Shown in pieces: positions 18,374-27,688 of a stretch of DNA of 64,000 nt. The first letter of the stretch is position 1, and each line of letters begins with the position of its first letter. The notes beneath the pieces were generated by a model. That model was given only the letters and a program-made list of their open reading frames with translations, was not told where the DNA came from and ran no database searches. A program made the position numbers and the translations under genes. Source of the DNA: Marinomonas posidonica_A. GTDB taxonomy: Bacteria; Pseudomonadota; Gammaproteobacteria; Pseudomonadales; Marinomonadaceae. The stretch is from NCBI RefSeq assembly GCF_043643765.1, contig NZ_JBHZSP010000006.1:1-64000 (forward strand), in the 5' to 3' direction.

Positions 18374-19606
18374 ATGAATGTCTTTGATATGGCCGAAGAT
18401 AGTTTGACCGACAACGCAGTAATTAAAGTTGTAGGTGTAGGCGGTGGTGGCGGTAATGCTGTTCGTCACATGCTTGAAAATCAATTAGAAGGTGTTGAGT
18501 TTATTTGTGCCAACACAGATTCTAAAGCCCTTGTGGGGTTTGACACAGGAATTTCATTACAACTTGGCTCAACCATTACCAAAGGTTTGGGTGCAGGTGC
18601 TAATCCAGAGGTAGGGCGTGACTCTGCTTTGGAAGATCAAGAACGAATTACTCAGTTATTGACTGGTGCTGACATGGTGTTCATCACCGCAGGCATGGGT
18701 GGTGGTACAGGTACTGGTGCAGCCCCCGTCATTGCTAAGGTTGCGCGTGAATTAGGGATCTTAACAGTCGCGGTTGTGACTAAGCCATTCCCTTTTGAAG
18801 GGCGTCGCCGTGCAAAAGTAGCTGAAGAAGGTGTTAAAGAATTACGAGAAAATGTCGATTCATTAATTACGGTGCCAAACGAACGTTTGTTGCCTGTATT
18901 AGGAAAGAACATTTCTTTGTTGAAAGCGTTCGGTGAAGCAAACAATGTTTTGTTTAACGCAGTGCAAGGTATTACCGACCTTATTATGCGTCCAGGTCTT
19001 ATTAACGTCGACTTTGCTGACGTAAGAACTGTGATGTCAGAAATGGGTATGGCAATGATGGGGACAGGCTCTGCTTCAGGTGAAGATCGAGCAAGAGTAG
19101 CAGCTGAGGCGGCGATTCATAACCCATTATTGGAAGACATCAACCTAAAAGGTGCGCGAGGCGTGCTGGTGAACATTACAGCAAACGAAGAAGTTGGTTT
19201 GTCAGAGTTTACCGAGGTGGGTGGCATCATTGAAGAATATGCATCGGAAGATGCAACTGTTGTAATTGGCTGTGCGATTGACCCGAGTGTGGGTGATGAG
19301 ATGCGAGTTACAGTGGTGGCCACTGGTTTAGAGGGTCGAAATGCAGTTGAAATGAAGTCTGCTGTTGGCGAATCTGTTGTCTCTCAACCAGTTATGACTA
19401 AAGCTGAGCCTACTATTGAGAAAGAAGTTGTTACTCCTCACGAAACAGTTCAGTCAGTGTCAACGCCTTCTCCAAGTGTGAAGGTGGAAGCGGTAGAGAA
19501 AAGTCTGGATGAATCGACTGAATCTTCTGATTCAAATGCGAATTCAGGCGGCGATAAATTATCGTATTTGGACATTCCAGCATTTTTGCGTCGTCAAGCT
19601 GATTAA
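18374..19606 (+). CDS. ftsZ: Cell division GTPase FtsZ
   Basis: A 410-residue tubulin homologue forming the Z-ring. The tubulin signature GGGTGTGA is at about residues 108-115, the T7 loop is N..FADV around 205-215, and NTD (N43-T-D45 region) contacts nucleotide. A Ser/Thr/Glu-rich linker (about 320-390) leads to the conserved C-terminal peptide LDIPAFLRRQAD, which binds FtsA and ZipA. TTGAGGAGCGAG upstream holds a strong ribosome site. Confidence 0.98.
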   Translation: MNVFDMAEDSLTDNAVIKVVGVGGGGGNAVRHMLENQLEGVEFICANTDSKALVGFDTGISLQLGSTITKGLGAGANPEVGRDSALEDQERITQLLTGADMVFITAGMGGGTGTGAAPVIAKVARELGILTVAVVTKPFPFEGRRRAKVAEEGVKELRENVDSLITVPNERLLPVLGKNISLLKAFGEANNVLFNAVQGITDLIMRPGLINVDFADVRTVMSEMGMAMMGTGSASGEDRARVAAEAAIHNPLLEDINLKGARGVLVNITANEEVGLSEFTEVGGIIEEYASEDATVVIGCAIDPSVGDEMRVTVVATGLEGRNAVEMKSAVGESVVSQPVMTKAEPTIEKEVVTPHETVQSVSTPSPSVKVEAVEKSLDESTESSDSNANSGGDKLSYLDIPAFLRRQAD

Positions 19607-19710
19607 TTTGAGCAAAAATGATGCAAAATCAAAATGTTGGATTGTATAAAAAATGAGTTATTGATATATTTGTAAACAAATGTATCCAGTCATAAAAATG
19701 TAGGAATAGA

Positions 19711-20628
19711 ATGGTACGCCAACACACACTTAAGAACATTATTCGAGCAACTGGCGTTGGTCTGCACTCTGGCGAGAAAGTGTATTTGACACTGAAACCT
19801 GCCCCTGTAAATACCGGCATCGTATTTGTTCGTACGGATCTAGACCCAGTGGTCGAGATTCATGGGGATGCACGCCTAGTGGGCTCAACAAACTTTGCAA
19901 CTGCTTTGTCGCAGAATGGTGTAGAGGTTAGTACTGTTGAGCATTTGCTTTCTGCTATGGCTGGTCTAGGGGTTGATAATGCTTATGTAGAGGTAAGCGC
20001 TAGCGAAATTCCATTAATGGATGGTAGTGCGAGTCCTTTCGTTTTCTTGCTGCAATCAGCAGGATTAGAAGCGCAAAATGCGCCGAAGAAATTCATTCGT
20101 GTTAAAAAGCCAATTCGCATCGAAGATGGTGATAAGTATGCTTCTCTTGAGCCGCATACTGGTTTTAGATTGTCATTTAAGATTGATTTTGAGCATCCAG
20201 CTATTGGTGAAGATGTTCAAACGACGTCTTTGGATTTTTCAACCACTACTTTCGTAAAAGAGATCAGCCGTGCGCGCACATTTGGTTTCATGAAAGACAT
20301 CGAGTACTTCAAGACGAATAATCTTGCTCGTGGTGCAAACATGGAAAATGCCATTGTACTAGATGATTATCGTGTATTGAATGAAGAAGGTCTGCGTTAC
20401 CGTGATGAGCTTGTTCGTCATAAAATTTTGGATGCGATCGGTGATCTTTATCTTCTAGGGCATAGCTTGATTGGTGAGTACAAAGCGTACAAATCAGGTC
20501 ATGGTTTAAATAATAAGCTTTTATTAGCACTTCTTGAGCAACCAGAAGCTTGGGAATACGTTGTATTTGAAGATGAAGCGCAAGAAAATCCTGTGTCATA
20601 CGTTGAGCCTGCTTTCGTTGGTGCTTAA
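19711..20628 (+). CDS. lpxC: UDP-3-O-acyl-GlcNAc deacetylase LpxC
   Basis: A 305-residue zinc deacetylase for the committed step of lipid A synthesis. Zinc ligands are H in STVEHLLSAM (near 78) and H/D in RHKILDAIGDLYLLG (near 238-242); SGHGLNN carries the catalytic His near 265. It follows ftsZ by about 100 bases, the usual gammaproteobacterial order, and ends before a strong terminator. E. coli LpxC is also 305 residues. Confidence 0.98.
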   Translation: MVRQHTLKNIIRATGVGLHSGEKVYLTLKPAPVNTGIVFVRTDLDPVVEIHGDARLVGSTNFATALSQNGVEVSTVEHLLSAMAGLGVDNAYVEVSASEIPLMDGSASPFVFLLQSAGLEAQNAPKKFIRVKKPIRIEDGDKYASLEPHTGFRLSFKIDFEHPAIGEDVQTTSLDFSTTTFVKEISRARTFGFMKDIEYFKTNNLARGANMENAIVLDDYRVLNEEGLRYRDELVRHKILDAIGDLYLLGHSLIGEYKAYKSGHGLNNKLLLALLEQPEAWEYVVFEDEAQENPVSYVEPAFVGA

Positions 20629-20650
20629 TTAAGTGATCAACTCGGGAATT

Positions 20651-20680
20651 AAAAAACCAGACTATATGTCTGGTTTTTTT
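20651..20680 (+). terminator. Terminator after lpxC
   Basis: Perfect arms aaaaaaccagac / gtctggtttttt around a tatat loop, ending in a T-run. It closes the dcw-lpxC transcript before secA and could also work on the other strand. Confidence 0.92.
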
Positions 20681-20766
20681 GTGTCTAGGTCCTTGATATT
20701 TCATGTTTTGTCACACATTACCGTGATAGACTCTATTTATTACTAATTGGCTACGTTGAATTCGAG

Positions 20767-23478
20767 ATGTTAGGAACTGTAATTAAAAAAATCGTCGGTA
20801 CTAAGAATGACCGAGAAGTGAAACGTTACAAAAAAGTTGTAGCGCAAATTAATCAACTTGAAGAAAGTTTTAAGTCGTTGACGGATGATGACTTGGCTGG
20901 CAAAACAAGTGAATTTCGTGAACGCATACAGCAAGGTGCGTCACTGGAATCCATTTTGCCAGAAGCCTTCGCAACCGTGCGTGAGGGTAGTCGTCGTGTC
21001 ATGGGTATGCGTCATTTTGATGTTCAGTTGATTGGCGGTATGGTTCTGAATGAAGGCCGTATTGCTGAAATGCGAACTGGTGAAGGTAAAACACTGGTAG
21101 CAACCTTAGCTGTGTATCTCAACGCACTAAGTTCAAAAGGTGTTCATGTTGTTACCGTCAATGACTATTTGGCAAAGCGTGACGCTAATTGGATGAGGCC
21201 ACTTTATGAATTTTTAGACATGAGTGTTGGTGTTGTCTTTTCAGGTCAAGAGCGAGATGACAAAAAAGCCGCTTATCTATGTGATATCACTTATGGTACT
21301 AACAACGAATTTGGTTTTGATTACCTACGTGACAACATGGTTTTCCGTCTTGAAGACCGAGTACAGCGTGATTTACATTTCTCAGTGGTAGACGAAGTTG
21401 ACTCTATTCTGATCGATGAGGCGCGTACGCCATTAATTATTTCAGGTGCGGTCGAAGATAGTTCCGAACAATATCGTAAAATCAATGCTTTGGCGGCTTT
21501 GTTGAAGCCCCATGTCGAGGCGGATGAAGGCGAAGAAGGTCAAGATGGTCATTACATTCTGGATGAATCTCAGCGCAGCATAGAGCTTACTGAGGAAGGT
21601 CACAGTTTTGTAGAAGCTTGGTTAGTCGAGCAAGGAATGCTAGGGGAGGGTGAAAGTTTATATGCTGCCGGTAATCTAGCCCTACTGCATCATGTTCATG
21701 CTTGTTTGAAAGCGCATGTCATCTTTAAAAAGAACATTGATTATGTGATTCAAGGTGATCAAATTGTCATCGTGGATGAGCATACGGGACGAACCATGGC
21801 TGGGCGTCGTTGGTCTGAAGGTATTCATCAGGCTGTTGAGGCGAAGGAAGGGGTGACGATTCAAGCTGAGAGTCAAACCTTGGCATCGACTACTTTTCAG
21901 AACTATTTCCGTTTGTATGAAAAATTGTCTGGTATGACAGGGACGGCGGATACTGAGGCCTTTGAATTTCAGCAGATTTATGGTTTAAGCGTTATTGTTA
22001 TCCCGACCAATCGTCAGGTTCAGCGTAAGGACTTTAACGACCTTATTTACATGTCTACTCAAGACAAGTTTGAAGCCATTGTTGTTGACATCGAAGACAA
22101 TGTGAAACAAGGTCGTCCAGTTTTGGTGGGTACCGCATCGATTGAGTATTCGGAGTTGCTGTCGAATTATCTGAACAAAAAAAACGTCAAGCACAATGTC
22201 TTGAACGCGAAGCAGCATGAGCGCGAGGCGGAAATCGTTGCAGAAGCGGGGCGCCCTGGTGCGGTGACCATTGCTACCAACATGGCTGGTCGTGGTACCG
22301 ATATTGTATTGGGTGGCAATTTACAAGTTGAATTGGATCAGCTTGGTGAGTCCGCATCAGAAGAACAGATTGCCGCACTGAAAGCGGATTGGCAGAGTCG
22401 TAATGATGCGGTGTTAGCAGCCGGTGGTTTGCATATTATCGGTACTGAGCGTCACGAATCTCGTCGAATCGATAATCAATTGCGTGGTCGTGCTGGACGT
22501 CAGGGTGATGTGGGCTCTTCACGTTTCTACCTGTCACTTGAAGATAACTTAATGCGTATCTTCATGTCTGACCGCATCAAAAAAATGATGATGGCCTTGG
22601 GCATGGAAAAAGGTGAAGCGATTGAGCATAAGATGGTCTCAAATGCCATTGAGAAAGCTCAGCGCAAAGTGGAAGGTCGTAACTTTGATATTCGTAAACA
22701 GTTGCTTGAATACGATGATGTTGCGAACGATCAGCGTCAAGTAATTTATCGTCAGCGCTTTGATATGATGGTCTCTGAAGACTTGTCTGAAGCCATTGCT
22801 GCAATGCGTGAAGAAGTGGTGATGGGTGTTATTGATGAGTTCATTCCACCGCAAAGTATTTTTGACATGTGGGATGTGGCTGGTCTGGAAGAGAGAATTC
22901 GTAATGAATTTGGTTTGACGATTCCAATATCTCAGTGGCTTGAGGAAGATAAGAAACTATACGAAGAGCCATTGCGTCAGAAAATCTTAGATTGTTTTGT
23001 TGAAGATTATCAAACAAAAGAAGAAGTAGCTGGTGCTGAGCAATTCCGTTCGTTTGAAAAGCAAGTTTTGTTGCAGGTTTTGGACACACTTTGGAAAGAG
23101 CATTTGCAGACGATGGATATGCTTAGACAAGGTATTCACTTGCGTGGCTATGCACAGAAAAATCCTAAGCAAGAATATAAGCGCGAATCTTTTGAATTGT
23201 TCCAGGGTTTGATGGAGCAAATTAAATTTGAAGTTATTCAAGTTATTACCCGTGTGAAGGTACAAAGTGCTGATGAAGCTGAAAAGATTGAGCAGGCTCG
23301 AAAAGAACAAGAAGCGAAAATGCAGATGAATATGGTCCACAACTCTGTTGATTCTCTTTCTGACTCGGCTGACGCTGATGCTAATACGGCTCAAGATGTA
23401 CCGAAAGTGGGTCGTAATGAGCCTTGCCCTTGTGGTTCCGGTAAAAAATACAAACAGTGTCACGGTAAACTAGTGTAA
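20767..23478 (+). CDS. secA: Preprotein translocase ATPase SecA
   Basis: A 903-residue motor driving proteins through SecYEG. It has Walker A MRTGEGKT (about 103-110), DEAD-like DEVDSILIDEA (about 208-218), the preprotein cross-linking domain, the second helicase lobe (NMAGRGTDI, HESRRIDNQLRGRAGRQGD), helical wing/scaffold domains and a C-terminal zinc motif CPCGSGKKYKQCHG for SecB and lipids. No secM leader gene lies between lpxC and secA. Length matches E. coli (901). Confidence 0.98.
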   Translation: MLGTVIKKIVGTKNDREVKRYKKVVAQINQLEESFKSLTDDDLAGKTSEFRERIQQGASLESILPEAFATVREGSRRVMGMRHFDVQLIGGMVLNEGRIAEMRTGEGKTLVATLAVYLNALSSKGVHVVTVNDYLAKRDANWMRPLYEFLDMSVGVVFSGQERDDKKAAYLCDITYGTNNEFGFDYLRDNMVFRLEDRVQRDLHFSVVDEVDSILIDEARTPLIISGAVEDSSEQYRKINALAALLKPHVEADEGEEGQDGHYILDESQRSIELTEEGHSFVEAWLVEQGMLGEGESLYAAGNLALLHHVHACLKAHVIFKKNIDYVIQGDQIVIVDEHTGRTMAGRRWSEGIHQAVEAKEGVTIQAESQTLASTTFQNYFRLYEKLSGMTGTADTEAFEFQQIYGLSVIVIPTNRQVQRKDFNDLIYMSTQDKFEAIVVDIEDNVKQGRPVLVGTASIEYSELLSNYLNKKNVKHNVLNAKQHEREAEIVAEAGRPGAVTIATNMAGRGTDIVLGGNLQVELDQLGESASEEQIAALKADWQSRNDAVLAAGGLHIIGTERHESRRIDNQLRGRAGRQGDVGSSRFYLSLEDNLMRIFMSDRIKKMMMALGMEKGEAIEHKMVSNAIEKAQRKVEGRNFDIRKQLLEYDDVANDQRQVIYRQRFDMMVSEDLSEAIAAMREEVVMGVIDEFIPPQSIFDMWDVAGLEERIRNEFGLTIPISQWLEEDKKLYEEPLRQKILDCFVEDYQTKEEVAGAEQFRSFEKQVLLQVLDTLWKEHLQTMDMLRQGIHLRGYAQKNPKQEYKRESFELFQGLMEQIKFEVIQVITRVKVQSADEAEKIEQARKEQEAKMQMNMVHNSVDSLSDSADADANTAQDVPKVGRNEPCPCGSGKKYKQCHGKLV

Positions 23479-23494
23479 TTGGAGTAACAAATAA

Positions 23495-24715
23495 ATGGCT
23501 GTTGGCTTGCAGGATTTTCCCGCTATCCCTGAAATTGATGGGGTAAGAATTGGTGTTGCGGAAGCAGGTATTAAGAAACCGAACAAAAAAGATGTTGTGG
23601 TTTTTGAGGTGTGTGAAGGGGCGAGCGTCGCGAGCGTCTTTACTCAAAATGCATTTTGTGCGGCGCCAGTTCGCATCTGCCGATCTCATTTAGCGCAGGC
23701 AAATGCACGTTATTTGTTAATCAATACGGGTAATGCTAATGCTGGCACGGGGAAGTCGGGTGTTGATAATGCATTAAAGACTTGTCAGGCCTTAGCTGAG
23801 AAAACCGGTGTGCCTGTTGAGTCTGTCTTACCGTTTTCGACTGGTGTCATTGGTGAGCCATTGCCTGCAGATAAAATTATTGCGGCCATTCCTGCGGCCT
23901 TGTCGAATTTATCGGCGGCGAATTGGGTGAATGCTGGACTAGGTATTATGACCACTGACACCCTTCCTAAAGGAGCGTGTCGAGAGTTTGAGGTTGCTGG
24001 TAAAACATATCGAATTGGCGGTATTTCGAAAGGGGCTGGCATGATTCGTCCTAACATGGCGACTATGTTGGGTTATGTTTGTACGGATGTGGCGATTTCC
24101 CCTGAATTATTGCAGCAGCTCTTGAAGAAAATCACCGATAAGAGTTTTAATCGCATTACGGTCGACAGTGATACGTCTACTAATGATTCTTGTATAGCGA
24201 TTGCTACAGGTATGGCGGGTAATCCTGTTATTGATTCGATGAATACGCCATTAGCACAAGCGTTTGAGTTTGCTTTCACTGAAGTGATGCAAGAGCTTGC
24301 TCATGCCATTGTACGCGATGGTGAAGGGGCGACTAAGTTTGTGACAGTCGAAGTGGTTGGTGCGAAACAAGTTGAAGATGCGACTAAAACAGCGTTTGAA
24401 ATTGCCCACTCACCTTTGGTGAAAACAGCCTTATTTGCTTCTGATCCTAACTGGGGACGTATTTTAGCTGTGGTGGGTCGTGCTGGCGTTGAGGGTTTGG
24501 ATGTGGATCATGTCCAGTTGCATATCAATGGTTTTGAGATCGCCCGTGATGGTGGTCGCTCACCGGATTATTTAGAAGAGCATGGTGTGCAAGCCATGGC
24601 GCCACAAGACATTCATATTCGAGTGGATTTGGGGATGGGTGATCAAGCGGATACTGTTTGGACGACAGACTTCTCCCATGAGTATGTCACCATTAATGCT
24701 GAGTATCGTACTTGA
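23495..24715 (+). CDS. argJ: Bifunctional ornithine/glutamate N-acetyltransferase ArgJ
   Basis: A 406-residue ArgJ that recycles acetyl groups from N-acetylornithine to glutamate in arginine synthesis. It is made as one chain and cleaves itself before the nucleophilic Thr in RPNMATMLGYV (about residue 190). TTGNANAGTG-like INTGNANAGTG and SDPNWGRI are family motifs. The TGA stop overlaps the mutT ATG by one base, so the two are probably co-translated. A position after secA is common in Oceanospirillales and Pseudomonas. Confidence 0.97.
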   Translation: MAVGLQDFPAIPEIDGVRIGVAEAGIKKPNKKDVVVFEVCEGASVASVFTQNAFCAAPVRICRSHLAQANARYLLINTGNANAGTGKSGVDNALKTCQALAEKTGVPVESVLPFSTGVIGEPLPADKIIAAIPAALSNLSAANWVNAGLGIMTTDTLPKGACREFEVAGKTYRIGGISKGAGMIRPNMATMLGYVCTDVAISPELLQQLLKKITDKSFNRITVDSDTSTNDSCIAIATGMAGNPVIDSMNTPLAQAFEFAFTEVMQELAHAIVRDGEGATKFVTVEVVGAKQVEDATKTAFEIAHSPLVKTALFASDPNWGRILAVVGRAGVEGLDVDHVQLHINGFEIARDGGRSPDYLEEHGVQAMAPQDIHIRVDLGMGDQADTVWTTDFSHEYVTINAEYRT

Positions 24716-25098
24716 TGTTGGTTAAAGTAGCGGTTGGTTTGATTATGCGAAATGATCAAGTTTTCATTGCATTGCGAGATTCAACTAAACATCAAGGCGG
24801 CCTTTGGGAGTTTCCCGGTGGTAAGGTTGAGTCTGGCGAATCGGTTGAGCTGGCATTGTCGCGTGAACTTGAAGAGGAATGTGGTATTCAGGTGAGTACT
24901 TGCGAGCATTTTGAAACCATTGCTCATGATTATGGTGATAAGCAAGTTGAGTTGGTTTTTTATGAAGTGACTGGTTTTTCCGGTGAGCCTCATGGTAAAG
25001 AAGGTCAAGAGGTTCGTTGGGTCTCCTTGTCGCAACTCAATAAGTTTGTTTTTCCTGAGGCAAATGTGCCCATTGTTGAGGCTTTGATATCAAAATAA
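24715..25098 (+). CDS. mutT: 8-oxo-dGTP diphosphatase MutT
   Basis: A 127-residue Nudix hydrolase that cleanses oxidised dGTP. The Nudix box is complete, running GGKVESGE, then REL, then EEECGI (about 36-58). A TTG directly upstream is also open, but the ATG overlapping the argJ stop is preferred. Position after secA-argJ supports MutT over a generic Nudix protein. Length is close to E. coli MutT (129). Confidence 0.94.
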   Translation: MLVKVAVGLIMRNDQVFIALRDSTKHQGGLWEFPGGKVESGESVELALSRELEEECGIQVSTCEHFETIAHDYGDKQVELVFYEVTGFSGEPHGKEGQEVRWVSLSQLNKFVFPEANVPIVEALISK

Positions 25099-25108
25099 GC
25101 GGTCATAA

Positions 25109-25151
25109 GTGATAAAAAAAAGAGCTCAATTTGAGCTCTTTTTTTTATCAC
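25109..25151. terminator. Bidirectional terminator, 21-base perfect palindrome arms
   Basis: Arms of 21 bases (gtgataaaaaaaagagctcaa and its exact complement) flank a single base. Eight A and eight T lie symmetrically, so it can stop transcripts from both the convergent mutT and the response regulator on the minus strand. Confidence 0.93.
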
Positions 25152-25166
25152 GGTAATGTGTTGAGA

Positions 25167-25964
25167 TTAATTTAGAATTTGCGCCAGCAGTTGTCTAACG
25201 GTGCCAGGTTCAAATGGTTTTCCGCAGATAGCATCAACGCCTTCTTGGGTGATATTGGACAGCTGGCTTTCATCAGCATTTGAGCTCACCATCAGAATGG
25301 GGATGTGAGCGATGTCTGGGTTTTGTCTTACTGCATCGGTTAGCTCGCGACCATCCATTTCTGGCATGTTGTAGTCGGTAACAATTAGATCAAATTCTTC
25401 CTCGCCCAATCGTTCAATCGCTTGACGGCCATTTTCGGCAAACTCTATGTCTTCAATCCCCATGGTGTTGAGGGTTTTGCTGATGTGTTTGCGAGCCATT
25501 AAGCTATCATCTGTGACCAAAACTTTTAATGTTTTAGGGTCAAACATTTCAAGGTCAATTTCTTCCTCAACAATAAAGTCGAGGGTAGAGTGAATCGCAC
25601 GCTTTAAGTCTTTTTGAGTGAAGGGTTTGGGTAGAATTGCCAGCACGCCCGATTGTTTTAGATGCTCTAAATATTCGCGATTACTCTCACTTGAGATGAG
25701 CATGAAGCATTGCTCTTCTGTTGCTTGATTGCTGCGTATACGGTCGATTAATTCGTTGGCAGAGCCGTCTGGTAAATACATGGAGGAGATAACCAGATCA
25801 GGTGGAAAGTTAGCAAGTGCAGAAATGGTTTCTTCTATGTTGCTGGCGTATTCAATTTGAATGATGCCTGCTTCTTCTAAAGCTTTGCCTATAATCTTTC
25901 GTTGAGTCTCTGAAGGCTCAACGAGAAGGAAAGATAAATCGCTAATTGCTGCGTATGCGCTCAT
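25167..25964 (-). CDS. Response regulator with two receiver domains, first one degenerate
   Basis: A 265-residue protein made of two receiver domains and no output domain. The second (about 145-262) is canonical: TDD acidic pair, phospho-acceptor Asp in LIVTDYNMPEMDG, KPF lysine. The first (about 8-128) keeps the fold (LPKPF lysine) but has VEPSE in place of the acidic pair and VISSMYLPDG in place of the acceptor Asp, so it is probably not phosphorylated. Similar stand-alone double-receiver proteins act in chemotaxis-type signalling; no partner is adjacent. Confidence 0.88.
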   Translation of the reverse strand: MSAYAAISDLSFLLVEPSETQRKIIGKALEEAGIIQIEYASNIEETISALANFPPDLVISSMYLPDGSANELIDRIRSNQATEEQCFMLISSESNREYLEHLKQSGVLAILPKPFTQKDLKRAIHSTLDFIVEEEIDLEMFDPKTLKVLVTDDSLMARKHISKTLNTMGIEDIEFAENGRQAIERLGEEEFDLIVTDYNMPEMDGRELTDAVRQNPDIAHIPILMVSSNADESQLSNITQEGVDAICGKPFEPGTVRQLLAQILN

Positions 25965-26275
25965 ATACTGTCTTGCCCATTGTAGAAGGTGGTATGAATC
26001 TGTCTTTTGCGCAAACTCAAATGGCGTAATCTTAACTTTCTTTATTCTTTGTTAAGTTGCTTGCCAATAGGTTCATACTTGGCTGCAAAACTTGCCTTGA
26101 AAGAAAGAGAGGTATCCACACCTTAGAAGCCAGTAAACTGGTTCATACCTTCCTTAATTTTTATATTTAATAATGTCGCAAAAGTTCATTCAACTAGTGC
26201 TGACTAGTAGGGAATTCTATTATACTAATCGGGTTAAAATATTTTATCTAGCAGATTAAACAATTAGAGGTTCTC
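25965..26275. other. Intergenic region before ppiC
   Basis: About 310 bases between divergent genes. A nested inverted repeat lies at 26112-26150 (GGTAT/ATACC outside, CCAGT/ACTGG inside with a 2-base loop). The TTCATAC word recurs around 26072 and 26143. An AT-rich stretch with TATTATAC near 26218 may hold the ppiC promoter. No gene seen. Confidence 0.5.
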
Positions 26276-26554
26276 ATGCCGACAGCGAGTGCATGCCATA
26301 TTTTGGTTAAGACGAAAGAAGAAGCGGCTTCTATCAAGAGTAAATTAGATAAAGGTGCGGACTTTCATAAGCTGGCAAAGCAATTCTCGACTTGTCCTTC
26401 TGGAAAAAAAGGCGGTGATCTCGGTGAGTTCCGCAAAGGTGATATGGTGCCTGCGTTTGATAAGGCTGTATTTGGTGGGCCATTATTAAAGGTTCAAGGG
26501 CCTGTTAAGACTCAATTTGGTTTCCATTTGATTAAAGTTCTGTATCGAAATTAA
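26276..26554 (+). CDS. ppiC: Parvulin-type peptidyl-prolyl isomerase PpiC
   Basis: A 92-residue single-domain parvulin without a signal peptide, so cytoplasmic. Motifs: ASACHILVKTKEEA, FHKLAKQFSTCPSGKKGGDLGEF, MVPAFDKAVF and TQFGFHLIKV. E. coli PpiC is 93 residues with the same plan. AGAGGTTCTC precedes the ATG. Confidence 0.95.
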   Translation: MPTASACHILVKTKEEAASIKSKLDKGADFHKLAKQFSTCPSGKKGGDLGEFRKGDMVPAFDKAVFGGPLLKVQGPVKTQFGFHLIKVLYRN

Positions 26555-26598
26555 GGTGTTTTCGTTCAGCATTTATTTACTTTAATAGGAGTTTGGTC

Positions 26599-27027
26599 AT
26601 GATAGCGCCAGTACAATTAGATGGTACTTATTTCGTTGCCCCACAGATTACAGTGGCGGATTTACCAGAGCTGAAGACTCAAGGCTTTAATTTGATTATT
26701 AATAATCGCCCAGATGGTGAGGCTGAAGATCAGCCTTCTGCTCAAGCGCTTAAAGAGGCCGCTGAAGCAATGGGGTTTGAGTATGCATGGAACCCAATTG
26801 AATTGCCTAAATTGGCTCAGTCTCATGTTGATTTACAAGGTGATATCTTGCCAACTTCAAAGAAGACACTGGCATTTTGTCGTACCGGAACTCGGTCTTC
26901 TGTGTTGTGGGTACTGTTAGAGAATGGCAAGGGTAGAGATTATGCTGATCTGGTTACAGAAGTGTCGGCTAAAGGGTTTGATTTGTCTCGTTGCGCGCCA
27001 TCTATGGCGCCCTTGGTTAAAGGCTAG
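26599..27027 (+). CDS. TIGR01244-family (DUF442) phosphatase-like protein
   Basis: A 142-residue protein with a dual-specificity-phosphatase-like fold. FCRTGTRSSVLW (about 95-106) carries a C-x5-R loop as in cysteine phosphatases, and NNRPDGEAEDQPS is the family signature. Relatives occur alone or fused to sulfide-oxidation and beta-lactamase-fold proteins; the substrate here is unknown. The frame opens at a TTG 6 bases upstream, but ATG at 26599 behind AATAGGA is the better start. Confidence 0.85.
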   Translation: MIAPVQLDGTYFVAPQITVADLPELKTQGFNLIINNRPDGEAEDQPSAQALKEAAEAMGFEYAWNPIELPKLAQSHVDLQGDILPTSKKTLAFCRTGTRSSVLWVLLENGKGRDYADLVTEVSAKGFDLSRCAPSMAPLVKG

Positions 27028-27039
27028 TATTGATTTTTT

Positions 27040-27651
27040 ATGGTAAGTCGTCCGTCATTAGAAACAGCTACTGCATCTGATCCAGATCGTTTTGTTGAAC
27101 CGTTGGAATTGGGGAAGCGAGTTAAAAAAATTCGCTTAGCAAAAGGTTGGACTCTCGAAGAAGTGGGAAAGCGAACGGGGATTGCTCGATCTACTTTGTC
27201 AAAAATTGAGAACGACCAAGTTTCTCCTAGTTTTACCATAGTGCAAAAGCTCATTAATGGGTTAGAAATGGATTTGCCTCAGTTGTTTGTGGAGGCGAGT
27301 GATCAGTCCATTGCCGGGCGTCGTGATATTACTCGTAAAGGAAAGGGGGAGCCTCATCCCACGGCTACTTACGAGCATGAACTCCTTAATTATTCGATTA
27401 GTCGCAAGAAAATGGTGCCTTTCAAAACTCGAGTTAGGGCCAGGGCTTTTTCTGAATTTAAAGAGTGGGTGCGTCATGATGGGGAAGAGTTCTTATTGGT
27501 GTTACAAGGTAAAATTAATTTTTTCTCTGAGCTCTATGAACCAATTGAATTAAAAGAAGGGGACAGTGTGTATTATGATGCCACTATGGGACATGCTGTT
27601 ACATCTTTGTCAGCAAAGGATGCTGAAATATTGTGGGTCGTTGCCCGATAA
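27040..27651 (+). CDS. XRE-family regulator with C-terminal cupin domain
   Basis: A 203-residue regulator. A helix-turn-helix domain (about 23-78; RVKKIRLAKGWTLEEVGKRTGIARSTLSKIE) is followed by a cupin sensor (about 120-200; EEFLLVLQGKINFFSE, LKEGDSVYYDATMGHAV). Such proteins sense small molecules and often control nearby metabolic genes. Targets here are unknown. It starts 12 bases after the upstream phosphatase-like gene, so the two may be co-transcribed; class II DAHP synthase follows. Confidence 0.9.
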   Translation: MVSRPSLETATASDPDRFVEPLELGKRVKKIRLAKGWTLEEVGKRTGIARSTLSKIENDQVSPSFTIVQKLINGLEMDLPQLFVEASDQSIAGRRDITRKGKGEPHPTATYEHELLNYSISRKKMVPFKTRVRARAFSEFKEWVRHDGEEFLLVLQGKINFFSELYEPIELKEGDSVYYDATMGHAVTSLSAKDAEILWVVAR

Positions 27652-27688
27652 CATTAAAAGTAAATATAAAATAAGGTTGTGAATCGTT

